The translations under genes and the position numbers were made by a program. Under the pieces are notes generated by a model that had not been told where the DNA came from, did no database searches, and saw nothing but the letters and a program-made list of their open reading frames with translations. From assembly GCA_003136675.1 (NCBI GenBank), contig PLFE01000207.1:1-36337 (forward strand): a stretch of DNA of 36,337 nucleotides, given 5' to 3'. Source of the stretch: Bryobacterales bacterium (GTDB taxonomy: Bacteria > Acidobacteriota > Terriglobia > Bryobacterales > Bryobacteraceae). This document shows positions 14,468 through 23,911 of the stretch, piece after piece. Each line of letters opens with the position of its first letter. The stretch's first letter is position 1.

Positions 14468-14776
14468 ATGTCAGAATTTCAGGACCGAACCCTTCAATGT
14501 GCCGACTGCGGGGCCGATTTCATCTTCACCGCGGGCGAGCAAAGTTTTTTCCACGATAAGAATTTCAAAAACGAACCCAAACGTTGCCGGACTTGCAAGC
14601 AAAAGCGGCAAGGGTCGGGGAACGGCGGCCATGGCCGCGTGGAAACCTCCACCAACTGTTCCCAATGCGGTCGAGAGACTACGGTGCCGTTCCGGCCAAC
14701 ACAGGGTCGGCCTGTCTTCTGCCGCGAGTGCTTCCAAAAAGGGAAATCCACTCCAGCCGCGGCTGCATCGGCCTAA
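14468..14776 (+). CDS. Small double zinc-ribbon protein
   Basis: A 102-residue protein with two zinc-binding units: CADC with CRTC (residues about 11-47), then CSQC with CREC (about 65-90). The first unit, LQCADCGADFIFTAGEQSFF, matches the small zinc-ribbon family often annotated as CxxC-x17-CxxC or zf-trcl. The function of that family is not established; nucleic-acid binding is a reasonable guess. AGGAG about 8 nt before the ATG supports the start. It probably shares the rpsU transcript past the hairpin. Its TAA overlaps the glmU stop on the other strand by 2-3 bases. Confidence 0.8.
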   Translation: MSEFQDRTLQCADCGADFIFTAGEQSFFHDKNFKNEPKRCRTCKQKRQGSGNGGHGRVETSTNCSQCGRETTVPFRPTQGRPVFCRECFQKGKSTPAAAASA

Positions 14777-16179
14777 TCAGCGGAATTGCTGGACCCTGTG
14801 GGGCCGCGTCGCTTCTCAACCCAGCCCTGCTTCACCACTTGCCGCGCGCGCCCCAGAGCCAGTGACCCGGCGGGCACCCGTTCTGTAATCACGCTGCCCG
14901 CTGCGATGTAAGATCCGTCCTCCACTTCCACCGGCGCCACCAGGGTTGCGTTGCTGCCCACAAAAGCATCCTTGCCGATTCCCGTCTGGTGCTTGTCGAC
15001 TCCATCGAAATTACAGGTGATGGTTCCCGCTCCGATATTGGTGCGCTCTCCCACCGTGCAATCGCCTAAATACGCAAGGTGCATGGCCTTGGCGCCCGCA
15101 CCCACATGCGTTTTCTTCAGTTCCACAAAGTTACCTACGTGCGCTCCGGGGCCGACCGTACTGCCTGGTCTGATCCTAGAATACGGACCCACCTGAGCGC
15201 CCGAGCACAAACGGCCCTCCTGAACCATCGAGAACGGATGGACAGTGACTCCACCTTCAATCTCGGCGTTCATCAGAATCGAATGCGCCCCAATCCGGCA
15301 GTTCTCTCCCACCTGCGTCACGCCCAACAGCCGCGCAAACGGCTCGATGATCGTGTCCATCCCTACTTTCACCCGCGCATCCACCGTCACCGTTTCCGGG
15401 TTCTGAACCGTCACGCCGTCCAGCATCAGTTGACGCACTTTTCGTTCGCGGAACGTCGCGTCCACGCGGGCCAGTTCCACCCGGTTATTAATCCCCGTCA
15501 GCTCGCTGGCGTCCGCCACCTTAAAGGCTTCCACGGCGTGACCGGCTTGAATCAGAATGCCGATCATGTCGGTCAGGTAGTATTCTTTCGCCGGATTATT
15601 CGGCAGGAGCTGAGTCACATGCTTCCAGAACAAATCCGAACGGAAGCAATATTGGCCCGTATTCGATTCCTTTACGGCCAACTGCTCGGGCGTACCCGCT
15701 TTTTCCTCGACAATCGCGGCCACCCGCCCCACTTGATCGCGAATCACGCGACCATAGCCCGTGGGGTCTTCCAGATCGGCCGTAATCATGACAGCCCCCA
15801 CCTCGCGCGATGCCGCGAAGTTCACCAGCGATGTGAGCGTTTCCGGCCGCAGCAGCGGACCGTCGCCGTTCAGCACGACCATCCAGTCTGAGTTCCCTTG
15901 CAACTGTCTTTCGCCGCACATGACGGCATGCCCGGTGCCTAGTTGCCGCTCCTGGTGAATAAAGCGCACGCCACGAGGCGTAAGAAGAGCGCGCACTTCG
16001 TCCGCCTGATACCCGATCACGACATATGTCCGTTCCGGCGGAGCGATAGCGGCCGCCGCGTCGAGTACATGTTCCACCAGCGTCTGTCCGCCGGCGGAAT
16101 GCAATACCTTGGCCATCCGCGACCGCATCCGCGTGCCGAGGCCGGCCGCCATAATCACTACGGAAACTCTCGAATTCAT
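14773..16179 (-). CDS. glmU: Bifunctional UDP-GlcNAc pyrophosphorylase / GlcN-1-P acetyltransferase
   Basis: GlmU acetylates glucosamine-1-phosphate and then makes UDP-GlcNAc for peptidoglycan and surface sugars. The 468-residue product has the nucleotidyltransferase domain first (VIMAAGLGTRMRS, RQLGTGHAVMCGE, NGDGPLL) and then the left-handed beta-helix with hexapeptide repeats (FVELKKTHVGAGAKAMHLAY, NIGAGTITCNFDGVDK, FVGSNATLVAPV). The Lys of the signature is kept in RMAKVLH, though the usual Pro before it is Ala. The start ATG 16179 overlaps the yvcK stop (ATGA). A longer frame reaching 16515 is only the antisense-shifted extension and is not used. Confidence 0.95.
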   Translation of the reverse strand: MNSRVSVVIMAAGLGTRMRSRMAKVLHSAGGQTLVEHVLDAAAAIAPPERTYVVIGYQADEVRALLTPRGVRFIHQERQLGTGHAVMCGERQLQGNSDWMVVLNGDGPLLRPETLTSLVNFAASREVGAVMITADLEDPTGYGRVIRDQVGRVAAIVEEKAGTPEQLAVKESNTGQYCFRSDLFWKHVTQLLPNNPAKEYYLTDMIGILIQAGHAVEAFKVADASELTGINNRVELARVDATFRERKVRQLMLDGVTVQNPETVTVDARVKVGMDTIIEPFARLLGVTQVGENCRIGAHSILMNAEIEGGVTVHPFSMVQEGRLCSGAQVGPYSRIRPGSTVGPGAHVGNFVELKKTHVGAGAKAMHLAYLGDCTVGERTNIGAGTITCNFDGVDKHQTGIGKDAFVGSNATLVAPVEVEDGSYIAAGSVITERVPAGSLALGRARQVVKQGWVEKRRGPTGSSNSAD

Positions 16180-17180
16180 AAAGGACTCTTGTTCTCCCCG
16201 GTGGCCGCATCGTTTTTCCTCCGGCTCGCCCGCGCGAGGCGCATCGCCACAATCGCCGCCTTGCGCGGATCGTGGCGCACTACCTCGCTTTGTTGCACCA
16301 GTTCCGCCTGTACCACTTGCACTCCCATGGCCCGGATGTTGGCCAGGTCGTTTTCCACCGGCTCCGCCTGCTCGCGGGCATACCGGCGCCGCGCGGCCGG
16401 ACGAATCGCGGCGGAGTTGACCACAGCCACGTCGATCAACTTGCCCCCGGCGTGTTGATGGATCGCCCGCAGGTGGTCGGAAGCGCGGAAGCGCGTCGTC
16501 TCGCCGGGTTGCCACATCAGATTGACGAGGTATGCCTTAGTGGCACGAGATGCGCGGATCGCTTCCGGGATTCCCTGTACCAGCAGATTGGGAATCACGC
16601 TGGTGAACAGCGAGCCCGGCCCCAAGGTGATGAGGTCCGCCGCTGCGATCGCATCCAGTGTCTCCGGAAGCGGCTTGCAACCGCGGGGACGCAGCCGGAT
16701 CGTCGAAATGTGCCGCCGGCTGCGGCTGATCTTCGTCTCTCCATAAACCAGCGATCCATCCTCCAGGACGGCCTCCAGTTCCACGTTTGAGGAAGTGGAT
16801 GGAAAGATATGACCGCGGATCTTCAGAACCTCCGAGGATTGCTTCACGGCCAGCGCGAAATCCCCCGTGATATGCGCCAGTGCCGTCAGAAACAAATTCC
16901 CGAAACTGTGGCCCTTCAGTCCTGTCCCCGCTTGAAAGCGGTATTGGAACAGACGCGACAGTAGCGCTTCATCCTCGGAAAGAGCCACCAGGCAATTGCG
17001 GATATCGCCTGGAGGCAGTACATCGAAATCGCGCCGCAGACGTCCGGAACTCCCGCCGTCGTCGGTAACGGTCACCACGGCTGTGATATCCACTGGGGTG
17101 GTTGCGTGCTTCAAACCGTGCAGCAGAGCCGACAGACCCGTACCGCCGCCGATCGAAACAATACGAAGAGGGGCCTTCAC
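16176..17180 (-). CDS. yvcK: YvcK-family gluconeogenesis factor (CofD-like)
   Basis: A 334-residue member of the YvcK/CofD family. YvcK proteins bind UDP-sugars such as UDP-GlcNAc and tie carbon flow to cell-wall synthesis; no catalysis is established for them. The family blocks are IVSIGGGTGLSALLHGLK, VTVTDDGGSSGRLRRDF, PPGDIRNCLVAL, KGHSFGNLFLTAL and ITLGPGSLFTSVIPNLL. It is translationally coupled to glmU by ATGA overlap, which fits a UDP-GlcNAc-sensing role well. The C-terminal 30 residues are basic and less conserved. Confidence 0.92.
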   Translation of the reverse strand: MKAPLRIVSIGGGTGLSALLHGLKHATTPVDITAVVTVTDDGGSSGRLRRDFDVLPPGDIRNCLVALSEDEALLSRLFQYRFQAGTGLKGHSFGNLFLTALAHITGDFALAVKQSSEVLKIRGHIFPSTSSNVELEAVLEDGSLVYGETKISRSRRHISTIRLRPRGCKPLPETLDAIAAADLITLGPGSLFTSVIPNLLVQGIPEAIRASRATKAYLVNLMWQPGETTRFRASDHLRAIHQHAGGKLIDVAVVNSAAIRPAARRRYAREQAEPVENDLANIRAMGVQVVQAELVQQSEVVRHDPRKAAIVAMRLARASRRKNDAATGENKSPL

Positions 17181-17204
17181 GGCTGAAGCACGCCCTCGGT
17201 TGGC

Positions 17205-17792
17205 CTAGAAACTCTGGCGCCGCTCCGGATGCAGCAACTGCTGGAAGAGGGGATTGTGCGAAACGGGCAGGAAGTCCGGATCCTGGCGCGCCGAATTCCG
17301 GTTTGCTGGATTGATCTCAATCGCACGCTTTAGGTTCTCATACGAACCGGAGATGTCGCCGCTTAACGCCAGCGCCCCCGCGAACGCGTAAAGAACATAG
17401 TCGGTGTCGGGGCGCAATGCCAGCGAGATCTCCAGATGCCTGCGCGAGGCTTCGAGGTCCCGGGCGTTCAAACGCTCCACGCCGTAGTTGTAATGGTCGT
17501 CGGCTGAGGCCAGTTCCAACACCGGCTTGCGCAGTCGGCGCTCACACACGCTCAGATGGGTCTTCGCCGTCAGGCGTACGTTGGCTTCGGGGCCTTGGGC
17601 CGCCTTCTCCAGCCATCCTTTGGCCTCGGCCAGACGCTGCTCCCGGAACAATTTTAGTCCTTGTTCGAGAGTTTTCATCTGGGCCTGCGATTCGGCCTTT
17701 CCGGGCGTCGCTGTTACATCGAATGTCCGGCCGCTTCCCGCGCGGGATTTATCCGTGGTCATCGGTGCGTCGGGCTTCTTTCTGGTCGCCAT
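17205..17792 (-). CDS. TPR-repeat protein, first gene of yvcK-glmU operon
   Basis: A 195-residue soluble protein without signal peptide. After a polar N-terminus, it has TPR-type helices: LEQGLKLFREQRLAEAKGWLEKAA, a DDHYNYGVERLNARDLEASRR unit and YVLYAFAGALALSGDISGSY followed by AIEINPANR. Such repeats bind partner proteins. It lies 24 nt upstream of yvcK on the same strand, so the three genes are likely one operon. Its partner cannot be told from sequence. Confidence 0.8.
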   Translation of the reverse strand: MATRKKPDAPMTTDKSRAGSGRTFDVTATPGKAESQAQMKTLEQGLKLFREQRLAEAKGWLEKAAQGPEANVRLTAKTHLSVCERRLRKPVLELASADDHYNYGVERLNARDLEASRRHLEISLALRPDTDYVLYAFAGALALSGDISGSYENLKRAIEINPANRNSARQDPDFLPVSHNPLFQQLLHPERRQSF

Positions 17793-17979
17793 ATGAAACG
17801 TGGTGTAAGACGCTGAGTTTATAACAAACCCAAACCCAAAATGGAACGGGCTGGCTTTTTCGATCTGCCGGGGCGATCATAGTGAATCGTGCTCATCAAC
17901 ATTTTGGATAGCTTGACGGACTCGTGACCTTTCCCGTGATCTAACATACCCTAACTGCGATTGCATTGCTAAAGTGTTT

Positions 17980-18008
17980 TTGAAATAACGTCGAATTCCG
18001 GCTACACT
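17980..18008 (+). promoter_or_regulatory. Promoter of the wbaP-type gene
   Basis: TTGAAA (17980-17985) and TACACT (18003-18008) are separated by exactly 17 nt. The transcript would begin near 18015, giving a leader of about 33 nt before ATG 18048. The remaining part of 17793-17979, between this and the divergent TPR gene, shows an AT-rich TTATAA near 17818-17823 that may serve the TPR operon. Confidence 0.5.
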
Positions 18009-18047
18009 TGATGCAGTCACGCACAGTGATTTCCGGTATTTCAGCAG

Positions 18048-19499
18048 ATGGCAACGGTCCTACAAGCTCCGCCTGTCCACCAAACGCTCATTAAAGTGCG
18101 AACGAATCCTTTCGCGAGTGGTTTTGTGATGGTGTGCACGGACCTGTTTGCGCTGAGTGTTTCCGGTTTTATTGGCTCACAGCTTTGGATGGCACTGCAG
18201 CACCACCGGGTCCCGGCGGTTTATCGGGATCTCTGGCCGGCTCTTGCTCTTTTCCTGATTATCTTTACCCTGGAAAACCTGTATCCCGGGGTGGGCGTCG
18301 GCCCAGTCGAGATGCTTCGTAAACTCATTCGAGGCAGTTCCATCGTCTATCTGATGTTGACCACCGGGCTATTCCTTTCCAAAGGCGCAGATCTGCAATC
18401 TCGCGGTGCGTTCTTCATGTCATGGCTATTTACCATCGTGCTGTTACCCTCGTGCCGCGCCATGGTCCATCATTACGTGGCTCGCGAGGAATGGTTCGGC
18501 GTGCCTGTGGTGATTCTCGGAACGGGCACCACCGCATCCCTCCTGATCGATAAGCTTCGCTCCGTTCCGGAACTCTGCATGAAGCCTGTGGCCTGTCTCG
18601 ACGACACCAGTGAAGAGGCGGGCGATGTGGACGGCGTCCCGATCGCCGGGAAGTTTGCCGATGTGGGCCGCATCGCACGGTCACTGCACGTGCGCCACGC
18701 ATTCCTGGCCATGCCCGAACTGGCGCAGGAGGAACTGCTCCGACTGCTCGAGCGCTGTTCTGTCGTTTTCCCGCATGTGTTTCTGGTGCCGAATCTCAGC
18801 GGCGTAGCCAGCATCCCGGTAAGCCCGATGGATGTGGACGGTGTGTTGGCGCTCCAGTTACGGCATAACCTGCTTTTCTCCGTCAATCGCTATCTCAAGC
18901 GCATCATGGATCTCGCCATGGTAGTTGCACTGGCCCCGATCGCGATCCCCGTTATTCTTATTGCGGCTTTGTGGATCTATATCGTGAGCCGTGGGAATCC
19001 GTTCTACTGGCAGACTCGCGAAGGGGAAAACGGCAGACCTCTTCACATTCTGAAGCTCCGCACCATGTATCCCAACGCCGACAAATTGCTGGCCGATTAT
19101 CTGGACCGCGATCCCGCGGCTCGTGCCCACTGGAATCGCTATCTCAAGCTCCGCGACGATCCGCGCGTTCTTCCCGGCGTTGGTCACTTTCTGCGCAGGA
19201 GCAGCCTGGATGAACTGCCGCAGATCTGGAACGTCTTTAAGGGCGAGATGAGCATGGTGGGTCCGCGCCCGTTCCCCGTTTATCACGTCGAGCAGTTCAA
19301 ACCGGCCTTCCGCGATTTGCGCACCAAGGTCCGCCCTGGACTCACCGGCCTCTGGCAGATTTCCGCGCGCAGCGAAGGCGATTTGGAAGTGCAGGCGAAT
19401 CTGGATACTTATTACATCCGGAACTGGTCTCTGTGGCTGGATCTCTTTATCCTGAGCCGCACCGCGCGAGCGGTGATTCTGGGACAGGGCGCTTACTAA
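18048..19499 (+). CDS. wbaP: Undecaprenyl-phosphate hexose-1-P transferase (WbaP type)
   Basis: This enzyme starts surface-polysaccharide repeat units by moving a sugar-1-phosphate to undecaprenyl phosphate at the inner membrane. The 483-residue product has several N-terminal membrane helices, a Rossmann-like middle domain ([19 protein letters not shown], CoA/nucleotide-binding style), another helix ([20 protein letters not shown]), and the catalytic domain. The catalytic domain shows [40 protein letters not shown] and GPRPFP, then [17 protein letters not shown]. The [15 protein letters not shown] insert and full length fit WbaP rather than the short PglC type. The exact sugar (galactose or glucose) is not decidable. 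Confidence 0.87.
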   Translation: MATVLQAPPVHQTLIKVRTNPFASGFVMVCTDLFALSVSGFIGSQLWMALQHHRVPAVYRDLWPALALFLIIFTLENLYPGVGVGPVEMLRKLIRGSSIVYLMLTTGLFLSKGADLQSRGAFFMSWLFTIVLLPSCRAMVHHYVAREEWFGVPVVILGTGTTASLLIDKLRSVPELCMKPVACLDDTSEEAGDVDGVPIAGKFADVGRIARSLHVRHAFLAMPELAQEELLRLLERCSVVFPHVFLVPNLSGVASIPVSPMDVDGVLALQLRHNLLFSVNRYLKRIMDLAMVVALAPIAIPVILIAALWIYIVSRGNPFYWQTREGENGRPLHILKLRTMYPNADKLLADYLDRDPAARAHWNRYLKLRDDPRVLPGVGHFLRRSSLDELPQIWNVFKGEMSMVGPRPFPVYHVEQFKPAFRDLRTKVRPGLTGLWQISARSEGDLEVQANLDTYYIRNWSLWLDLFILSRTARAVILGQGAY

Positions 19500-19514
19500 C
19501 CCGCCGAGAAAAGC

Positions 19515-20726
19515 TCAATCGCGCGAACTGCGCCCATTCGCCCTTACCGACAACACGCTCCATCCCGCGGCGGGAGTCCCGGCAGGCATTGCCTCCCGCG
19601 CCGCCGTGGCAGCGAGGGCCCCAGCGAGCAGAAACAACAAAGCCGCCAGCGCAGGCAAGTGGGTCGGGTAATCGAACAGACAATGCAGAAACACCGCCGG
19701 AACCCCCAGTCCCCAAAGGTGCTTCCAGGCCAGGGTGCTCAGCCAAACGGCCAAGGCAAGCACAATCGCGGCAAATGGAATGCCGCCTTCAGAAGCCCAC
19801 TGCAGCCAGTCGTCGTGCGCTTCATTGGCGACGGCGGCGACATCGAAGGTGGCGAACTGTGGATACACCAACCGCCAGGTGCCCAGCCCAAATCCCCATA
19901 TTGGGCGCGCCTCGATCATCTGCAGCGTGGATTCCGCCAGCGGCGTGCGAATCCCGGTGAGCACGTTCTGCTCCCCGAAGCGCGCGGTGATTGAATCCGT
20001 GCCCACGATCAGGGTGAAGATGGCCATCAGCAACAGAACCGGTATCCCGAACTTCAGTAAAGCCCGTCCGGTCACAATGCGCCGGCTCCAACTCACTATC
20101 GCGAGCACCAGTATTTCGAGAACGGCAATCGCCAGGCCGGCGCGCGAAAGGCTGGCCACCACACACGCGAACAACGCCGCGAAAACGATCGCGTAGCCCA
20201 GCTTGCCACGCCGCGCGCCAGTCAGACGGAAGAATGCGATGGGAAGCAGCAGTTCGAGGAATGCCGCGAACTGGTTCTTGTAAATGAAAGGCCCGTAAGG
20301 ATAGAAGCGCGAGACAAACAAACCATAGACGCGCTGGGGCGAGCTGAAATGGAGAACCACGCAAACCACGCTGAGGCCCAGGCCCGCCCATAGCAGGATC
20401 GAAAGGAACTGCTGACGGCTCTCCCGCGTGGGCATCAACCAGCGCGCGGTCGCATAGGTGGCGGCGAGCGCCAGCCACTGCACGGTCGCATTCCACGTGT
20501 CATAGGGATAGACCGAACCATGGAGCAGAACCTGTGCCGGTCCCCAACAAGCCAGCAGACACATGGCGGCCACATCCAGAGGCATCGAAATCCCGCTGCG
20601 GCGCGCCAGGGCCACTGTGGCCACTCCAAAAACGCCGAGTTGGAAAACGCTCACCGCCCACAGAGCGGGTTGCCACGCCAGCAGGAGACCTAAGAATACG
20701 AAGCCGGTAAGCCAGAAGATCAGCAA
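19515..20726 (-). CDS. O-antigen ligase / polymerase family membrane protein
   Basis: A 403-residue polytopic membrane protein with about ten predicted helices. The central block YGPFIYKNQFAAFLELLLPI and the segment ASLSRAGLAIAVLEILVLAI are typical of the Wzy/WaaL (O-antigen ligase) fold. WaaL or exopolysaccharide polymerases join undecaprenyl-linked sugars; which one this is cannot be decided. It converges on the wbaP-type gene and starts 42 nt from the divergent ThuA gene. Together with wbaP it suggests a small surface-polysaccharide locus. Confidence 0.8.
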   Translation of the reverse strand: MLIFWLTGFVFLGLLLAWQPALWAVSVFQLGVFGVATVALARRSGISMPLDVAAMCLLACWGPAQVLLHGSVYPYDTWNATVQWLALAATYATARWLMPTRESRQQFLSILLWAGLGLSVVCVVLHFSSPQRVYGLFVSRFYPYGPFIYKNQFAAFLELLLPIAFFRLTGARRGKLGYAIVFAALFACVVASLSRAGLAIAVLEILVLAIVSWSRRIVTGRALLKFGIPVLLLMAIFTLIVGTDSITARFGEQNVLTGIRTPLAESTLQMIEARPIWGFGLGTWRLVYPQFATFDVAAVANEAHDDWLQWASEGGIPFAAIVLALAVWLSTLAWKHLWGLGVPAVFLHCLFDYPTHLPALAALLFLLAGALAATAAREAMPAGTPAAGWSVLSVRANGRSSRD

Positions 20727-20768
20727 ACGTTTATCTTAACGTTCGCCGTCCAATACAATAACCCCAGT

Positions 20769-21584
20769 ATGCAGAGAACTATTGGATTCGCGGCGGTAGC
20801 CGTCGCGGTCATTTCGCTCGCCGCAGCCCAGGCGCAAAGTCCGCCGGGCAAGAAACGCCTGCTGTGCATCGGCGAGACTAAGGGCTTCGAGCATGATTCT
20901 GTTTCGTACGCCATGGCCACGCTTTGGAAGCTCGGTAATGAATCCGGCCTGTGGGAAACTTACATTCGAACGGACACCGAGCTGATCACCAAGAAAAAGC
21001 TTGACCGAAACGCGAAGAATCTGGACTACTTCGACGCCGTGTATTTCGATACCACCGGCGAACTCGATATGGATGCGGAGCAGAAAGCCGCCCTGCTTTC
21101 GTTTGTCCACGACGACGGCAAAGGTTTCATCGGCGGCCACACCGGAACCGACACTTTCTTTCAGTGGCCGGAGTACGGGGATCTGGTCGGCGGCTATTTC
21201 GACGGCCATCCCTGGCACCAGCAGGTCCGCGTGAATGTGGAAGATCGTGACTTTCCCGCGATGCGCCATCTCCCCGCACAATTCACACTGACCGACGAGA
21301 TTTACCAGTTGAAGAACTTCTCTCGCGACAAGGTGCGCGTGCTGATGACCCTTGATACTTCCTCAGTGGATATGACCAAACCCGGAGTCCACCGCGCCGA
21401 TGGGGATTTCGCCCTCGCTTGGGTGCGGAACTACGGCAAAGGCCGCGTATTCTGTTCGCCGCTCGGCCACGAGCAGCAGATCTACGACCGCCCGGATGTG
21501 CGGAAGATGTACCTCGAAGCGGTGAAGTGGGCGATGGGCCTCACCGACGGCGACGCGACCCCGCGCCCGAGGCCAATCCCATGA
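20769..21584 (+). CDS. Secreted ThuA-domain protein
   Basis: A 271-residue ThuA-like protein with a class-I-glutamine-amidotransferase-like fold. A signal peptide (IGFAAVAVAVISLAAAQAQS) sends it out of the cytoplasm. Family blocks are KGFEHDSVSYAM, DAVYFDTTGELD, GKGFIGGHTGTDTFFQWPEY, HQQVRVNVEDRDFPAMRH and GKGRVFCSPLGHE. ThuA domains are linked to sugar use, often in glycan-degrading loci, but a reaction is not well established. The stop overlaps the start of the next gene (ATGA), so the two are made together. Confidence 0.85.
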   Translation: MQRTIGFAAVAVAVISLAAAQAQSPPGKKRLLCIGETKGFEHDSVSYAMATLWKLGNESGLWETYIRTDTELITKKKLDRNAKNLDYFDAVYFDTTGELDMDAEQKAALLSFVHDDGKGFIGGHTGTDTFFQWPEYGDLVGGYFDGHPWHQQVRVNVEDRDFPAMRHLPAQFTLTDEIYQLKNFSRDKVRVLMTLDTSSVDMTKPGVHRADGDFALAWVRNYGKGRVFCSPLGHEQQIYDRPDVRKMYLEAVKWAMGLTDGDATPRPRPIP

Positions 21585-23911
21585 CCACTCGTCTCGTGCT
21601 CGTTTTCGCAGCCGTCTCCGCCGTTGCCCAAGCCCAAAGCCTGCATCCGCTGCCCGGCTGGCCCATGCCGCCCAGCACGATCGCCATCGAATCCCCGGCC
21701 GAATCCCAAAAGCCGTTCAGCGTGGCAGCGGAGCACGGCGCGCTCTTCGGTCAACAGAAAGGAACCTTTGAAGCGTGGGCCTTCCCCGTCAAGATCCTGA
21801 GCGATTTCCGCATCGAAGCCCATTTAGCCGATTACCCGGTTCCGATCGACGTCAACGAATACGCCGAACATATCGAAGTGAATCCGGAGCAGACCACCAT
21901 CACTTACTCGCATGCGGCCTTCACCATCAAGCAGCACATGTTTTCACCGCGCGGAGCTTCGGTCGATGGAACCGGCGCCGTGGTTCTGTTTGAAATCGAA
22001 TCCATCCGGCCGATCGAACTCACCTTCCGTTTCACGCCGGAGGTGCTGCGCATGTGGCCGGCTCCGAACTTCGGCCGTCCTAGTGCGGAGTGGCTCCCCG
22101 GCGGCTACTACCTTCTGCATACCGACACCGACGCATTGACGGGCGCAGTCGGCATCCCTGGCGCGCAACCGGGAATCCTCGCGCCCTATCAGGAACGTCC
22201 CAAAACCTACCCGGTGGAACTCAAATTGCGCTTCGATCCGAAGCAGGACGCAGGCAAGCTGTATCCGCTATTGATGGCCGTCGGAACCAGCGAGCAATGC
22301 AAGCAGCGCATCGCCGAGCTCAACGAAAAAATCCCAGCGCTGTATCGCGCCACAGCGGATTATTATGCGCACTTCTTCGAGACGCGGCTCACTGTGGAAT
22401 CGCCCGATCCACGCTTCGATAGCGCTATCAAGTGGGCTGAGATCGCCATCGATCAGGCGCAGGTGAAGCACGGCGATGAGACCGGCCTCGTCGCGGGCTA
22501 TTACTCATCCGGCGATTCGGCGCGTCCGGGTTTCGGTTGGTTTTTCGGCCGCGACACGGAGTGGAGTCTCTACGCCGTGAATAGCTACGGCGATTTCGCA
22601 CTCACCCGCACGGCTCTCGATTTCCTTTTCCGCCGCCAGCGTGACGATGGCAAGATCATGCATGAATATTCCCAAATGGCCGGTCAACTCGACTGGAAAG
22701 CAACCCCGTATTTCTACGCTTCAGCTGATTCCACGCCCCTGCTGGTGATGATCATGGAAGACTACGTCAACGCAAGCGGCGATGTCCCGTACCTGGCGCA
22801 GCACTGGGATGAAATGAAACTAGCCTACGCATTCACGCGAAAGCAGGAGATCTATGGAAACGCGGATGGCACTGGGTGGGTGGAATCGTGGCCGGGGGGC
22901 ATGCCGAAGCAGGAAATCTATATGGCGACGCTCGATCAGCAATCGTCGAACTCGATGTCCCATCTTGCGTCGCTGATGAAAGATGACGAGCTGACCAGGA
23001 AAGCGCGAGAGAAAGCCGATCAGATCCGCAGCCTGATTCCAGGCGAGTATCTTGACGGCGCATCGAAATTTTTCGCGTTCAGCCACAACCCGGATGGGTC
23101 GAAAGATCTGACACCGACAATTTACCCGGCTGTTGCATGGTGGACGGGAACACTTTCTTTACCCGAGGCCGGCCCTATGTTCGAGCGGTGGGCGTCGCAT
23201 GAGTTTTCCACCGATTGGGGTACTCGTGATGTGAGTGACGAGTCACCAATCTACGATCCGATCAGTTATCACCAGGGCTCAGTATGGCCGCTTTTTACGG
23301 GATGGGTTTCCATGGCTGAGTTCCGCGCCGGCCAACCCATCGCCGGGCGCCAGCACCTGTATCAGGACTTGCTCTTGACCTGGGCGCAGGATCTGGGCGC
23401 GTGCACCGAGTTACTCTCCGGCGCTTTCTACCAACCGCTGGGCCGCAGCAGTTCGCATCAACTCTGGTCGTCGGCCATGGTGCTGACGCCGGCCATCCGA
23501 GGGTTGCTTGGCCTCAATTGGGATGCGAAAGGGCTTACCATCCACCCGAACCTACCCGCCGCATGGGATCACGTCCACATCCACAATGACCGCATCGACA
23601 TCGAGATCAAGCGCGAAAACGGAGCGCTCGCGATCACTTATAACGGCAAACACTCCACGCTGCCGCTTCCACCCGTCGAAATCGATCTGGATCACATCGC
23701 ACCCGATCCGGGCGCAGAGACGGCGCAAATCAAAGCGTTGTTTCAGGACGCCCATTCCGTGAGCTTCGAAGCCATGGGCGGCGCAAGCTACGACTTACCG
23801 ATCCGCATCAACCAGTCGGGAGTCAAAATCCTAGGCGGGGCAGTGCAAGGCAACCATATCCACCTAGCCTTCGAAGGCCAGGGCTGGGTGCGGAAAACGA
23901 TTACTTGGTAG
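21581..23911 (+). CDS. Secreted (alpha/alpha)6-barrel glycoside hydrolase, debranching type
   Basis: A 776-residue secreted glycosidase. The signal peptide is TTRLVLVFAAVSAVAQAQS, followed by a beta-sandwich domain to about residue 290 and an (alpha/alpha)6 barrel. Likely acid residues are Asp325 in WFFGRDTEW and Glu610 in CTELLSGAFYQPLGRSSSHQ, the places used by six-hairpin glycosidases (glycogen-debranching, GH63-like). Also seen are GWVESWPGG, YHQGSVWPLFTGW and a C-terminal beta domain. The ATG 21581 overlaps the ThuA stop; the open frame back to 21419 is only antisense-like extension. The substrate is unknown. Confidence 0.8.
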   Translation: MTTRLVLVFAAVSAVAQAQSLHPLPGWPMPPSTIAIESPAESQKPFSVAAEHGALFGQQKGTFEAWAFPVKILSDFRIEAHLADYPVPIDVNEYAEHIEVNPEQTTITYSHAAFTIKQHMFSPRGASVDGTGAVVLFEIESIRPIELTFRFTPEVLRMWPAPNFGRPSAEWLPGGYYLLHTDTDALTGAVGIPGAQPGILAPYQERPKTYPVELKLRFDPKQDAGKLYPLLMAVGTSEQCKQRIAELNEKIPALYRATADYYAHFFETRLTVESPDPRFDSAIKWAEIAIDQAQVKHGDETGLVAGYYSSGDSARPGFGWFFGRDTEWSLYAVNSYGDFALTRTALDFLFRRQRDDGKIMHEYSQMAGQLDWKATPYFYASADSTPLLVMIMEDYVNASGDVPYLAQHWDEMKLAYAFTRKQEIYGNADGTGWVESWPGGMPKQEIYMATLDQQSSNSMSHLASLMKDDELTRKAREKADQIRSLIPGEYLDGASKFFAFSHNPDGSKDLTPTIYPAVAWWTGTLSLPEAGPMFERWASHEFSTDWGTRDVSDESPIYDPISYHQGSVWPLFTGWVSMAEFRAGQPIAGRQHLYQDLLLTWAQDLGACTELLSGAFYQPLGRSSSHQLWSSAMVLTPAIRGLLGLNWDAKGLTIHPNLPAAWDHVHIHNDRIDIEIKRENGALAITYNGKHSTLPLPPVEIDLDHIAPDPGAETAQIKALFQDAHSVSFEAMGGASYDLPIRINQSGVKILGGAVQGNHIHLAFEGQGWVRKTITW

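Noticed and set aside
16180-16515. N-terminal extension of the glmU frame (112 residues)
   Set aside because: It overlaps yvcK coding sequence and is Arg/Gly-rich in the way of a shifted frame; GlmU starts normally at 16179.
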